From: Plicaturopsis crispa FD-325 SS-3 | Taxonomy: Eukaryota; Basidiomycota; Agaricomycetes; Amylocorticiales; Amylocorticiaceae | DNA: 43,435 nt | Reading direction: 5' to 3' | Assembly (NCBI GenBank): GCA_000827205.1 | Contig: KN832579.1 | Span: 170,237-213,671 of the forward strand | Shown here: one piece after another, positions 9,516-19,760 of the stretch | Layout: every line of letters starts with the position of its first letter | How positions within the stretch are numbered: the stretch's first letter is position 1 | Translations under genes and position numbers: made by a program | Notes under the pieces: model-generated | The model's input: only the letters and a program-made list of their open reading frames with translations | Told to the model about the DNA's origin: nothing | Database searches by the model: none

Positions 9516-11250
9516 CTAGGTCCCCTGGACGTGCGGTGCGGGCGTTACTTCAGGATGCGATGCGGCCTTCTTGTCCTTGAGGTAGCCCACGAGATCGAGC
9601 TCGATGCGGTCCCATTCTGCCCGCCGACAGATCCGTAAGCATTGGGAGCAGAGAATCCCAGGGAGGCGTGGTACGCACCACGATCTGTGAGCTCCCGCTC
9701 CCGCCCCCATGAATGGTCCACCTCGACGCCTGAGCTCGAGTGCCCCACCTTGACAATACTACGAAACTCCTCCTCCTCCATCCTGTCGAGCTGATCTCCG
9801 TACCCGAGGTCTACGATCTTTTGTACGATGCTACGCGTGGGTTTTTCGCATAGTAAGTGCACATGTATGATGAGGATGATGATGGTGGTGGTGGTGGGAA
9901 GAGGGAAGAGGGAAGAGGGAAGATGATGAGGATGGTGGTGGTGGGAAGAGGGAGATGATGAGGGAAGATGATGATGATGAGGAGGATGAGGAGGAGGGAA
10001 GAGGGAGAGGGACGATTGTGGCTCGGGCCCGGACTCACCCATCGAATCTACGCTCCCTAACCCTCGCCAGCTCGTGCGCACGCTTTTTCCTTTGGACACG
10101 CTCCCATAGTTTGCATTCCGCGACATGCTACATATCAGAATCAGACACGTCACACCATGAGCACCGCGACCCAGCTTCCTCGCAGAGTGACACGACCAGC
10201 TTCCTCGCAGAGCAGAGTAGAGCAGAGCGGAGTAGAGTAAAGTAGGCGCGAGACATACCACATGCAAATCCCGCATCCTTCCCTCCTCCCGCTTGACGAA
10301 CGCCTCCCTCTCTTCTCCAGGAGGCAGTGCGTCGAGCTGGCGATTAAAGCCTTCTACATCGCCAAGGAGGTATTGGCGTCGTCCATCTACATATCAACAC
10401 CAATCACCGCGTCAAGGAAAGGAGCCTCTACGGGAAGTGGATACTAGTGTGTGAAGGGCTTACGGGAATCGGGCGCGGTAGGGAGGACGTACTCCAGAGG
10501 AACGCAGAAGTAGTACGGCGCCTTGCTGTCTACGTGATACACGACTCTACAGTAACATAGCGCCGATGAAGGTAGCGTGAGTACTACTCGGACGGCAGTA
10601 TTAAGGAGAGGAGGAGGAGAAGGAGGAGGAAGGACGAACCGTTTTTCGAGGCAGGGCTGGCAGTATCGTACGCAGAACCACCAAAAGACCCTCGTCTCCC
10701 CCTCCCCCGCCGTGCCCTCACAGTCCTACGTTTTCAGAAAGTCAGCCACCCCAATCCGAACCTGCATGCATGAATATATGCAGACGCACCCCATGACATT
10801 CCCTCGAGCACATCAACCTGGCATACTGCGGCTCGTTCAGCCCAGGCGGACAGTCCGGGATGTCGGGGTAGTGCCTCTCGAACGCGGCCTTCCATGTGGA
10901 GAGCGCGGTGCGTCTGTGCAGGAGCAGAGAGCGGATGGGTTTGGATGTGCGGATGAGGCAGAGTAGGTCTTCCGGTCGTGTCCATCCGAATATCTGGCAT
11001 CCTCGTCAGGAACGGTGTGGAATGCAAGGGGTAATGGCGCACCTCGAAGAGGATCTCGACAGGCATATCCGAGAAGCCGGCGTACTTACTTGCCTCCGAG
11101 CATTCCCACTGGTGTTTTAGTATGCGGCACTGTGGCCTCCGTGACGTTACTGGCAGCACCAGACGTCTTGATGCGTTTCGTAGGGCGCGTCGATTTCGAA
11201 GCTGCCTCAGCATCAAGAGGCTGCTGCTCGCCCAAAACACAAGAAGGCAT
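9516..11250 (-). CDS. F-box protein A (inverted duplicate; 5' frame break)
   Basis: Exons on the minus strand: 11250-11043, 10993-10790, 10725-10640, 10546-10464, 10386-10259, 10127-10039, 9830-9679 and 9616-9516. Exon 1 ends in an F-box start (MPVEILFE), continued by IFGWTRPEDLLCLIRTSK in exon 2. Later exons carry Cys pairs (CSRECH, YCQPCL) and basic/acidic helices. F-box proteins bind Skp1 in SCF ubiquitin ligases; the substrate is unknown. Exons 2-8 join in frame with the same phases as gene B. Exon 1 differs: its frame from ATG 11250 meets a stop after 54 codons because of a net +1 change near 11085. Translation from the internal ATG at 11066 would still give about 288 residues including the F-box. 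The gene may therefore be functional but shortened, or a young pseudogene. Intron 6 is expanded by simple repeats. Confidence 0.75.
9862..10012. repeat. Microsatellite-like expansion inside intron 6 of F-box gene A
   Basis: The plus strand carries GATGATGGTGGTGGTGGT, repeated GGGAAGA and GATGATGATGAGGAGGA-type runs. They fill most of a 208 nt intron between exons ending at 10039 and starting at 9830. The matching intron of gene B is only 76 nt and lacks the repeat, so the expansion happened after duplication. Confidence 0.8.
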
Positions 11251-11544
11251 GTCTGCGATCACAACAGAGTATAGAGATGAAATAAAGGTGTAGAGAGTAT
11301 GTAGAGATCGGTGCGCGGAAATGTGGTGGTAGGAAGCTTCAAGAAACAAATTTGGCTGCATGCAATCGGGCCCGAGGCGCTCGGAGTTAAGGACGGCGAC
11401 GTGATGTGGGGCATTGTGCTTGATATACGCGAGACGCCCAGCTCTTTTTGTTTCTTCCAACTACGTTTCCTTGCACCAATCTCCTCCTCTCTACTACGAT
11501 ACAGCGCTTTCATTCTATCTCTATACTCCATTGTGGCCGTAGAC
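11251..11544. promoter_or_regulatory. Shared divergent promoter of the two F-box genes
   Basis: This 294 bp spacer separates the two start codons. About 45-50 bp next to each ATG are homologous in inverted orientation (ATCTCTATACTC then TTGTG then the start). The middle, about 11320-11490, appears unique. No clear TATA box is visible. The symmetric leaders show that the duplication included the 5' untranslated region. Confidence 0.6.
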
Positions 11545-13036
11545 ATGTCTTTTTGCGTTTCGGACCAGCAGCAGTCTCTCGGTAACGCAGCTTCGACATC
11601 AACACGCCCTACGAAACGTACCAAGACGGCTGGTGCTGCTAGTAACGTCACGGAGGCCACAGCTCCGCAGAAAACACCAGTACTAATGGGAATGCGAGGT
11701 GAATACGCCGCCGGGGGTTTCTTGGACATGCCAGTCGAGATCCTCTTCGAGGTGCGCCCTCCTCACCACGTCGCTTTCCGCTTTGCTCCTCCTTCCTAAC
11801 CAGGATGATTGCCAGATATTCGGGTGGGCACGACCAGAGGACCTCCTCTCCCTCACCCGCACATCCAAACCCCTCCGCTCGATTCTGCGAAACCGGCGCA
11901 CGGCACTCTCCACATGGAAATCCGCGTTCGCGAGGCACTACCCCGATATGCCGGCGTGTCCGCCTGGTATGGACGAGCCGCGGTACGCTAGGTTTATGTG
12001 CTCGAGGGAGTGTCATGGGGTGCGTCTGCGTGTATTCAGTGCACTGGGTGTAAGGCTTGGGGTGCTGATGTTGACGTTGACGTAGGAGTGTGAGGGGCTA
12101 GCGGGGGAGGGGGAGACGAGGGCGTTCTGGTACCTCCGCGTTAGGTACTGCCAGCCCTGCCTCGACAAACGGTTCGTCCTTCCCATTTCTTCATTCCGGC
12201 GTCCGCGTACTCATGTTTTGCCTCTTGGCGTCGTGTAGAGTCATCAACCGCATAGACAGCAAAGCGCCGTACTACCACTGCGTTCCTATAGAGTACGTCT
12301 TCCCTGCCGCGTCCGCCCCGTGTAAGCCCTTCACATCCCCTTCCTCCTGCATACGCTCATTTACGAGGTGATTAATATTGGTATATGTAGACAGACGACC
12401 CCAATACCTCCTCGGCGACGTAGAAAGCTTCAATCGCCAGCTCGACGAGCTTCCCCCCGGTGAGGAGAGGGATGCGTTCATCGAGCGGGAGGAGGAAAGG
12501 ATGCGTGGGTTGCACGAGGTGTGTCTTGCTTCCCTCTCCTCTGCTCTGGGAGGGTACTGATGGTGTCTCGTAGCATGTCGCAAAATGCATGAAATGGGAG
12601 CGTGAGCAGAATATGAAGCATCACGCCGAGCTGGCCAGGATTAGGGAGCGTAGATTCGACGGGTGAGCCTTCCCCACAATCTCCCCCTCCCACCACCATC
12701 ATTATCGTAGTACTGATGTGAAATCCACGGGTGGGTAGCATCGTACAGAGGATCGTAGACCTCGGGTACGGAGATGAGCTCGACAGGATGGAGTCGGAGG
12801 AGTTTCGTAGCCTTGTCAGGGTGGATGATCACTCGCGGGAGCAGGAGCTCACAGATCGCGGTGCGTACCATACTACGCCTGCCCCTTCCTGGTACCATCG
12901 CTCACGGCTTTGTCTGTCTGTCTGGCTGGCAGAATGGGACCGCATCGAACTCGATATTGTAGGCTACCTGAAGAGGAGACGGAGCGAGGAGGAGACGGAG
13001 CGAAGAGGAGACGCAGCGTGCGAGGCGGAAGCCTAA
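11545..13036 (+). CDS. F-box protein B
   Basis: Exons: 11545-11751, 11816-12019, 12086-12171, 12239-12321, 12391-12518, 12574-12662, 12739-12860 and 12933-13036, giving 340 residues. All junctions keep frame; the first intron has a CCTAACC branch site. The N-terminus has a basic stretch (RPTKRTK). The F-box at about residues 62-105 reads MPVEILFE, then IFGWARPEDLLSLTRTSK. Next come WKSAFARHYPDMPACPPG and a Cys-rich patch (CSRECH, YCQPCL), a pattern I associate with a common basidiomycete F-box family. The C-terminal half is charged and helical (REEERMRGLHE). The role is inferred as an SCF substrate receptor; no substrate-binding repeat is recognisable. It is the head-to-head partner of gene A. 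In exon 2, about 53 of 68 residues match by eye. Confidence 0.85.
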
Positions 13037-13721
13037 AATCCGCTATATGACCCCGCGTGCGGTGTAGATGATACCTGCCGTACGGGGTGGAGGATGCCCT
13101 GCTCAAGCGCCATGTTGAGGACGGGTGTGTGGCATTGTTTCTGGGGCTGAAGTTGTTCGATGCTCACGGTGCTGTTGACAGACAGACGCAGATATGATAT
13201 CGACGCTGTATGGATTGTTGTAAGCTGCGTAGCCCCGATAGTCCCCGCTGTCGCCCGTGCCAATCGTGTTACACTTGTCTATTTCAATAAACTGGGAGTA
13301 TGGCGCATGCACAAGGCAGTCATATGGCTTAGGCCTTAGGTGTAACATATCTACTTTACCCTTTGTATGCGCGTGTACGGTGTTATCCATAGCTTCATTT
13401 GTTCCAACCCGGCTTGAACCTGGCCTACAAGCTTATAAGACTTCAAAGATTCACCATCGGTACGCACGAAACAAGCAATCGGAGCTAGGTTTCGATTCAA
13501 ACAAGTACCATTGAAGTAAAGTAGCGAACTTCCTGTACTTAACAGCAGACGAAGGAAAGGGAAACCGATCCATTACACGTAGAGATACCAAGGCACATGG
13601 GCTGTAAGTAGAACCAATACAACGGGATTAGACGCCGACGTCGAAGATTAGTACAACAGATACAAGTGGATATAGCATAGCGAGTCCCTTTCCACCGACA
13701 AAACTCGACATCCAAGTCCAA
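13037..13721. other. Intergenic, no gene seen
   Basis: These 685 bp separate F-box gene B from the convergent HAM1-like gene. Only short, uninformative open frames occur. A minus-strand GGTTCAAGCC resembles a tRNA B box but no cloverleaf can be formed. Confidence 0.6.
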
Positions 13722-16667
13722 TCACGCGTTCACGATGTTGAACCTACCCCAAAACGATCAGCCCAATGCACCCAACACGGAGATGGTATGGGGGGACTTA
13801 CGACGCGGAATGCCACTCCTTCCCCTCGAGCGCGCGCTCCTCCTTTTCGGCCGTGCGGTTCGCCCAGCCGGACGGGTGCCCGACGTTCCCGGCGAGGATC
13901 GAGTTGCGCTTGTTCCCGACGACTTTGAACTGCGAGGACTTGCCCTCGCTCGACTTTACCGTCGACGTCGTCTCTTCCTTCTTGTGGTTGAACAGCTACA
14001 CAAACGCACGCGTTAGCATCTCAAGCACACAATGAGGTCGCGCACGGAAACGCACCTGCTGCAACGCCTCCATCCTCCCCTTCCCATCCCCCTCCTTACC
14101 CGCCTCCTTCACCCGATCACGCACGCCCACAAGCTGCCCATCCGCATACTCCATCCCCGTCGTGATCGCGTCCGCGAACGCCTTCTGTATCTGCTTCTTC
14201 ACGAGGCCCGTCGCCAGCGGCCTTACGACGCGGTACAAAAAGTCGTGCTTCGAGTCGCGGATCGAGAACTTCAGCGAGTCCACCTTGACGGACACGTTCT
14301 TCACCTTGAACACCGACGTCGGGTCGCGGTCGGAGGAGACGAGGTGCACGGTCGCGGTGAGTCCGGACCCGCCGAGGACGACGTCCGCGAGGCCGGAGTC
14401 TTTGAGCTTCATCCCGCTCTTTTTGTTGAAGTAGAACGCGACGTCGCGCATGTCCGCTTGGATCTGCGCGAAGGTGAGCGTCACTTCGTGGTGGTGCTCG
14501 TCTGCGATCGCGTCGTACGGCGAGAACTTGACGAAATTGTGCGCTTCAAGGGAGACGTGGTTTGGGAAGAGGTTCCGTCCGGAGAGCGTCAGGTTCTCCA
14601 CGACGAGGTCGAGCGCGTCGTCCGTGTACTCGATGCGCGGGATTGGCACGTAGCCCACCTGCGCGAGCCGTAAGTATACTGATGAGGAGCAGGTAGAGGA
14701 GAAAAACGTACCTTGTCGATGAGCGTCGGCAATATCACCTTCCTAATATCATTCCACAAATCCGGCTTAAACTTCAAACTCCCCTCCGCATCAAACAACA
14801 AATCCCGCGTCAGCCTCGCCCAATCCTCCCCAAACCTTCTATTCAATTTATCCTCCCCCATCGCGCCGAACCACGCGCCAACGCTCTCGAACAGGTTGTC
14901 GAAATGCGCCTTGTAGGTGCCCTCGTAGAATTGGCGCCCGGACTCGCGCAGGTCGCGGCCCTGGGAGTTGCATTGGGGCTCGAGGACGAAGCCGGCGTCG
15001 AGGAGGACGCGCCGGGCGTAGGTGTCCAGCGAGGCGAACCAGGCGCGTAAAGACTCGTCGGTGCGCGCGTCTTCGATGAGGGCGTTGAGGGCGTCGATGA
15101 TGGTGGAGATGGAGCGCCCGTTGGCGAAACGCTCGAGGAGGGTGCGGAGCTCGTGTGTGGATTGTTTCAGTGCGGGGTCCGAGGTTAGGGACTGGTGTGT
15201 GTCTTTGCCGTGCGCGGCGAGGGTTTGGGCGTGGTGGACATATTCCTCGAGGTAAGAGAGGAGCCATTTGAGGCTCTCCTGGTAGTCGTCGTGCTTCTGG
15301 CACTCGATGATCACCTTCACAAACACCTCATTAGGATTGTGCGACAGCGGCAGAAACGATGATACACAAACCTTCTTGCCGCGGTAGATGAACTGGTCAC
15401 GGCGCTCCTCGGGGAAGTACTCCTCCGACAAGAACTGCTTGCCCCGGTCGAAATGCGCATTCGCCTTGTCCTTATGCTGCTGCGGGATCCGATCCGTAAG
15501 GCCCGTCTACCGCCAGCACCCACATAAGCCCTCATCCAACACCCACACCCAAATAACAAGGGTGAACGCACCTTGAACGCCCTTGCCCTATCCATAAACC
15601 CCTTCTTCGTCTCCTCATCCTCATCACTCAACTCACGGTCCACAAGCCCACTAACATCCTCCCCACCCACATCCCCACGCTCCTTCAGCTCCCTCGCCTT
15701 CGCCTCCCCCTCCCTATACGCCTCCCCGCCCGTCTGCACGCTCCCATTCTCATGCCGCACCCTCGTCTCCCCCTCCCGCGGGTGCCTCTCCACAGTCCTA
15801 TCCGTCCCCGGCACGCGCGCCTGCAGGACGGGCGTCTCGTTGGGCCCGGTGTGGCGCCCGTCTGCGGTGACGAATTGGTCCTGCGGGGCGGCGTCGTCGA
15901 CGGCGGCGAGGCGCGCGGGGTCGGGGGCGAGGGAGCCCGCGGCTTTGGAGGCGCCGCGCGCGAGGAGGTCCCGCCCGATGAGCGAGAAGTCTGAGAGGAG
16001 CTTGCGTACTTCGGAGTTGGTGAGTACGAGGGAGAGGATCGTGCGGAGGTGCTGCACCGCTGTATCCGTCCCACATCGTCAGTGTCCACATATGAGGCAT
16101 AAGGGTAGGGGTAGGGGGGGACGCACCGATCTGCCCGTCATCGCGCGCTTTCTCTCCATCCACAGGCTTCAGGTCCGCCGGGTCCTTCTTCGCCCCAGTG
16201 CCCGCAATATCCACCCCCCGCGTATGCCACACGAAGTTCTGAAACAGCTCGTCCGCGTTCTTCTCGCGCACGATCAGGCGCGCGGTCTCGATGATGTCGC
16301 GCGCGTCGGCGATCAGCGCGCGGCCGCCCGGCGAAAGGGCGTCCGCATCGACGGGGGAGTTGGCGAGCACGTACGCGAGGGTTTCGTCTATTTGTTTGTT
16401 GTCGGGGAGCCGGCCTTGGCGGAAGGCTTCGATGACGCCGTAGAGCCGGATCTGGGTGGGGTGTTAGCAGGTGCGATACGTAGATGGCGAGGGAGGGGGG
16501 GAGACGGACCTTTCTGTCGACGTCTGCGTCTTTCTGCTTGGAGTTAACTGGGTCGACTACAGAGCCCTGTGGATGGCGTGAGATGGCGGTCAGCTGCGAC
16601 ACGATGGAAGGCAACTCACTGCAGCCGGTTTGTTCGAGATATCCTTTGTCGCAGCGGGTAGAGACAT
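13722..16667 (-). CDS. HAM1-like / DUF5923 domain protein
   Basis: Nine minus-strand exons: 16667-16620, 16566-16510, 16451-16127, 16059-15572, 15506-15372, 15314-14712, 14658-14056, 13995-13802 and 13743-13722, together 824 residues in continuous frame. Exons 3-4 hold IRLYGVIEAFRQGRLPDNK and a region with PGGRALIADARDIIETARL. A charged linker follows, then a helical block (ESLKWLLSYLEEYV). Exon 7 carries VGYVPIPRIEYTDD, GRNLFPNHV and KFSIRDSKHDFLY. These motifs are what I recall of the fungal HAM1-like N-terminal (DUF5923) and HAM1 C-terminal families, whose C-terminal part resembles BPI/LBP-type lipid-binding folds. Function is poorly known; lipid binding is inference. No signal peptide is visible. 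The last exon, only 22 nt, replaces a stop read through a GTAAGT donor and gives the tail AFNIV-like SFNIVNA. The alternative without it ends HSAS at 13798. Confidence 0.88.
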
Positions 16668-18059
16668 CGTGTTAGTCGTTCGTTAGTCGTAAATCGTGTT
16701 GAGGTAAATTCGAGACGAAGTGAAGTTGGAATTCAGGCAGCGTCCTGGACTTGGAGGTTTGCTTAAGTATGTCGGACGGACGGTATGACGCGGTGCGACG
16801 TCATACCGTGTACGGTGGAGGGTGGAGGGTCAAGGGTGAACTACGTTTCCTGCCTAAGTGCGAAATTATTTTTGTTTTGTTTTTCGCGCGAGGACGGTCA
16901 TAGTGATGTCAGTCTTTCCGAACAAGTCTAGTCGCAGCTCCATCCTAAAAGTCGCGATTCCTGTCACTCTACAAAGCGGGCTAAGCACGCAAAGTGAAGC
17001 GTAGACGGAGGCTAAACTCACTAGAGGATAGTGCTCCACCGAGATCGCTGCAGGACTACCGCTATGACCACTTCCAGGTCCCGTCGCGCCCCATGAAACT
17101 CGGGAGTCGACGTCAACGACGGTCGGCACGATCGTGACCTTGGATCAGGTAAGTACTTGGACTAGTCATGGCGTTTTTCGATGCTGATTAGACGGTCCAT
17201 CGACAAGACCAATATGTGCAATAGGGAATCGACGTGGACGAGGTAGTTCAAGGACTGGATCTGCAGTCAAACTCGAAGCCGCTCAGCCGACTCGTGAGCC
17301 TCGTGTTTTTGCCTATTTCCTTTTTCGTTTTGAGTTGTGCCACGTTTGCACGGATCGTCGCGTCGTTTGAGGCCTCCGAGGTCAAGAGAGGACTTAAGTG
17401 CATATACTTGCCGCATATTCGTGGACGTGGCAGTAAGTAGCAGTACGACGACTCGATTTGAACAAGGAAGCGAGAGCGAAGGAAGGACGTAGCCGATGCG
17501 AGCCTTCATTGAAGTCGTGTTTCTCCCTCGTGCAGCCATCTAGATTCTAGCTTCATCTTTTCGACCTCTTCAACTCAGACCGTCAAGGCTCGACCGCCGT
17601 GGCCACCTTTCCCCAGTTCTCCCACTGCTTTCGCGCCGCTACAGCGATTTTACAGCGATTTCACGAGCTCGTTGTATCCGACACGTCGCTTCCGCCATGG
17701 ACAGGCGTACCCAGCCGCCTTCGACTCCTCGATGGGTTTTTAGCACGACAGTAATCTGGCAGGCCAGTTTCCAGGTACGCACCCAGTACGCACTGCCCGT
17801 AGTCTCGGTCGACCTCACCTCGACCCTTGCAGCCACTCTCCGACATGCATCATTCCCAAATCGTCATGACGTTGCAACAGTGTGCTCTCCTCCGCCTCTC
17901 TCTCGTCTCTGTTTTGCGCTGGTGCAGACGCGTCTTGTTGAAATTTTTCGTGCACGCGCGTGGCTGCGAACGGTTTTGCTTGGCGGTGTATGTCGATATC
18001 TTTGCTTCCTTTCCCGTGCCCGTGGATAGCGTGCATCCCCAAGCTCTCGCGCGCTCGGG
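16668..18059. other. Gene-poor region with a possible exon remnant
   Basis: There is no supported gene. On the plus strand, about 17092-17280 reads VGTIVTLDQ, then a plausible intron (GTAAGT at 17150 to CAATAG at about 17224), then GIDVDEVVQGLDLQSNSK. This looks protein-like, but the frame has a stop just upstream and no convincing continuation downstream. It may be a fragment of a decayed gene. The 200 bp 5' of the HAM1-like gene shows no clear promoter motif. Confidence 0.35.
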
Positions 18060-18067
18060 TCCCTCGT

Positions 18068-18116
18068 CATGGATCTGCACGGTCAGCCGTTTACGCGGTG
18101 AATGTGCAGATCCATG
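18068..18116. repeat. Perfect 13 bp inverted repeat
   Basis: CATGGATCTGCAC (18068-18080) and GTGCAGATCCATG (18104-18116) are exact reverse complements separated by 23 bases. The loop holds a further short CCG/CGG match. It lies just upstream of the second hairpin array. It could be a protein-binding palindrome or an RNA hairpin; no transposon ends are visible. Confidence 0.85.
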
Positions 18117-18619
18117 GCCGATCTACTACGGTGCGCGCGACAGTGGTTAGGAGATGCTGCCATGGTGCTTCGGAATCGTATCAGCGGTTCGCGCAGTGTT
18201 TTGTAGTGTGCGCTACCGATACTCCTCCCTGCTCGTACCGACTCCCGTCCAACCACTTCCGCGCGCACAGGTGGCGGGACCATGTGTCGCCACGGGCATC
18301 CGCTCATATCAGAGCTGGGGTGCCCGTGCTGACTCATCGTCCTCTTTTTCATTTCCTGTGCGCGCGAAAGTCTGGCGAGCGTTAGCGTTCGCGGCTCATC
18401 CTCCCTTCTCTTCCACCTGACTACACCGACGTGCTCTCCGCCCATACGTCTGTCCGTGCCCGCGCACTGGATCACTGGTCACACATGCGTCTCCGGAAGG
18501 GCGGCGTGCACGATTCGTAGAGCGCTGTCCCTGGGGACTCTTGTTGTGATGCCATGATTTCGTGCGCGCTTTTGCGGACTTAGGGCTGATGTTCAATGAT
18601 CTCGGGAGTCACGCCGCAT

Positions 18620-19760
18620 GCATGTAGCCCGCGCACGGTCTTGGCCAGCCTTATGTGTCCCCTCGCAGTCGGCGCTTCCTCACGACAGCAGCTGCCGACG
18701 GGGATTCATGCGTCTTTGCGAGTTCCAAGACATCCTGCGCGGATTCACAGGCTCGGGCTTTCGACTCGGACGCAGCTCTCCCTGACTAACGATCGTTGCC
18801 TGGCGCATATGGTTCGTGCGATATTCTGTTCTAATGCCTCGCGGTCAACGATGCTCTCAGTCTGTACATCTGTTACCCGCGCACGGTCTTGGCTAGCCGC
18901 ATGTGTCCCCTCGCAGTCGGCACCTGCTCTCACTAGCAGGTGGCACCGGTGACCCGTGTTTTTGTGCGACCTGGATCTGTGCGCGCTTCTCAGTCGTAGG
19001 CTCGAGGCCTTGCTTGTCCCCGCAAACAATCTTATCCGGCGCCGATCATTGTTTTATCTCCTTGCCTTTGTCAAACGATACTCTTCAGTCGGTTGCACCC
19101 CAACGTCTGTAGCCCGCGCACGGTCCTGGCTCGCCTCCTGTGTCCCCGTGAAGGCAGCGCCTGCTCTTACCAGCAGCTGCCGCTAGGATTCATGGTGCAA
19201 CGCAAGGGATCCTGCGCGGATTCACAGGCTCGGGCTGTCGACTCGGACGCCGTGGCTTTCCCGGCCAAGTAAAACTCCGCATATTCAATGGGCTCTGGTC
19301 ATGCGGAGCTCCGGCCGGTCTCAGCTCGCATGTTGGTCTCAGCTCGCATGTTGGTCTCAGCTCGCATGTCGGTCACCCGCGCACGGTATTTGCCAGCCGC
19401 ATGTGTCCCCGTGAAGTCAGCGCCTGTACTTCTCACCAGCTGCCGATGGGGATTCATGATGTTCTGCGAAACCGTTGTGCGCGTCATTACCGTTGCACGC
19501 AGGTCGTCGACTCAGGTCTATTTCACGGAATGATCATCGTCTGGCGCGTTTTCTCGCAATCCGTTTGCCTTTCTCAACGATACCCATCGAGTTTCGCAGC
19601 CGATACGCCTATTCCCCGCGCACGGAGATCCTGGCACAACATGTGTCCCCGTGAAGGCAGTGCTTCTATAGCGACTGTCGACCGGAGTTCATGTAGACTT
19701 GCCAGGAGGTTCTGCGCGCCTTCGCAGATCGTAGGCTTGCGGACTCCACGATGGATTTGC
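18620..19760. repeat. Second tandem array, about 240 bp units with hairpins
   Basis: Five clear units begin near 18629, 18872, 19110, 19376 and 19614. Each starts with CCCGCGCACGG and continues with CATGTGTCCCC(G). A short stem-loop follows, then usually GGATTCATG, TGCGCGGATTCACAGG and CTCGGGC. Stem sequences differ but remain paired. Unit 1 has GTCGGC/GCCGAC (18668-18673/18694-18699). Unit 2 has CACCTGCT/AGCAGGTG (18921-18928/18935-18942). Unit 3 has GGCAGC/GCTGCC (19153-19158/19176-19181). Unit 5 has GGCAGT/ACTGTC (19656-19661/19674-19679). More degenerate units may precede it at about 18261 and 18465. No open frame spans the units. Confidence 0.75.
19317..19370. repeat. 18 bp tandem repeat, three copies
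   Basis: GGTCTCAGCTCGCATGTT is repeated three times almost exactly, just before the fourth unit of the 240 bp array. It is recent local slippage. Confidence 0.9.

Noticed and set aside
11816-12085. Intron 1 of F-box gene B ending at the earlier AG (CTAACCAG)
   Set aside because: That site would insert four residues into the F-box; the AG at 11815 gives MPVEILFEIFGWARPEDLL, matching the usual F-box spacing and the acceptor used in gene A.
13390-13510. tRNA gene on the minus strand (GGTTCAAGCC B-box-like sequence)
   Set aside because: The T-arm stem does not pair, and no D-arm or anticodon arm at proper distances can be drawn.
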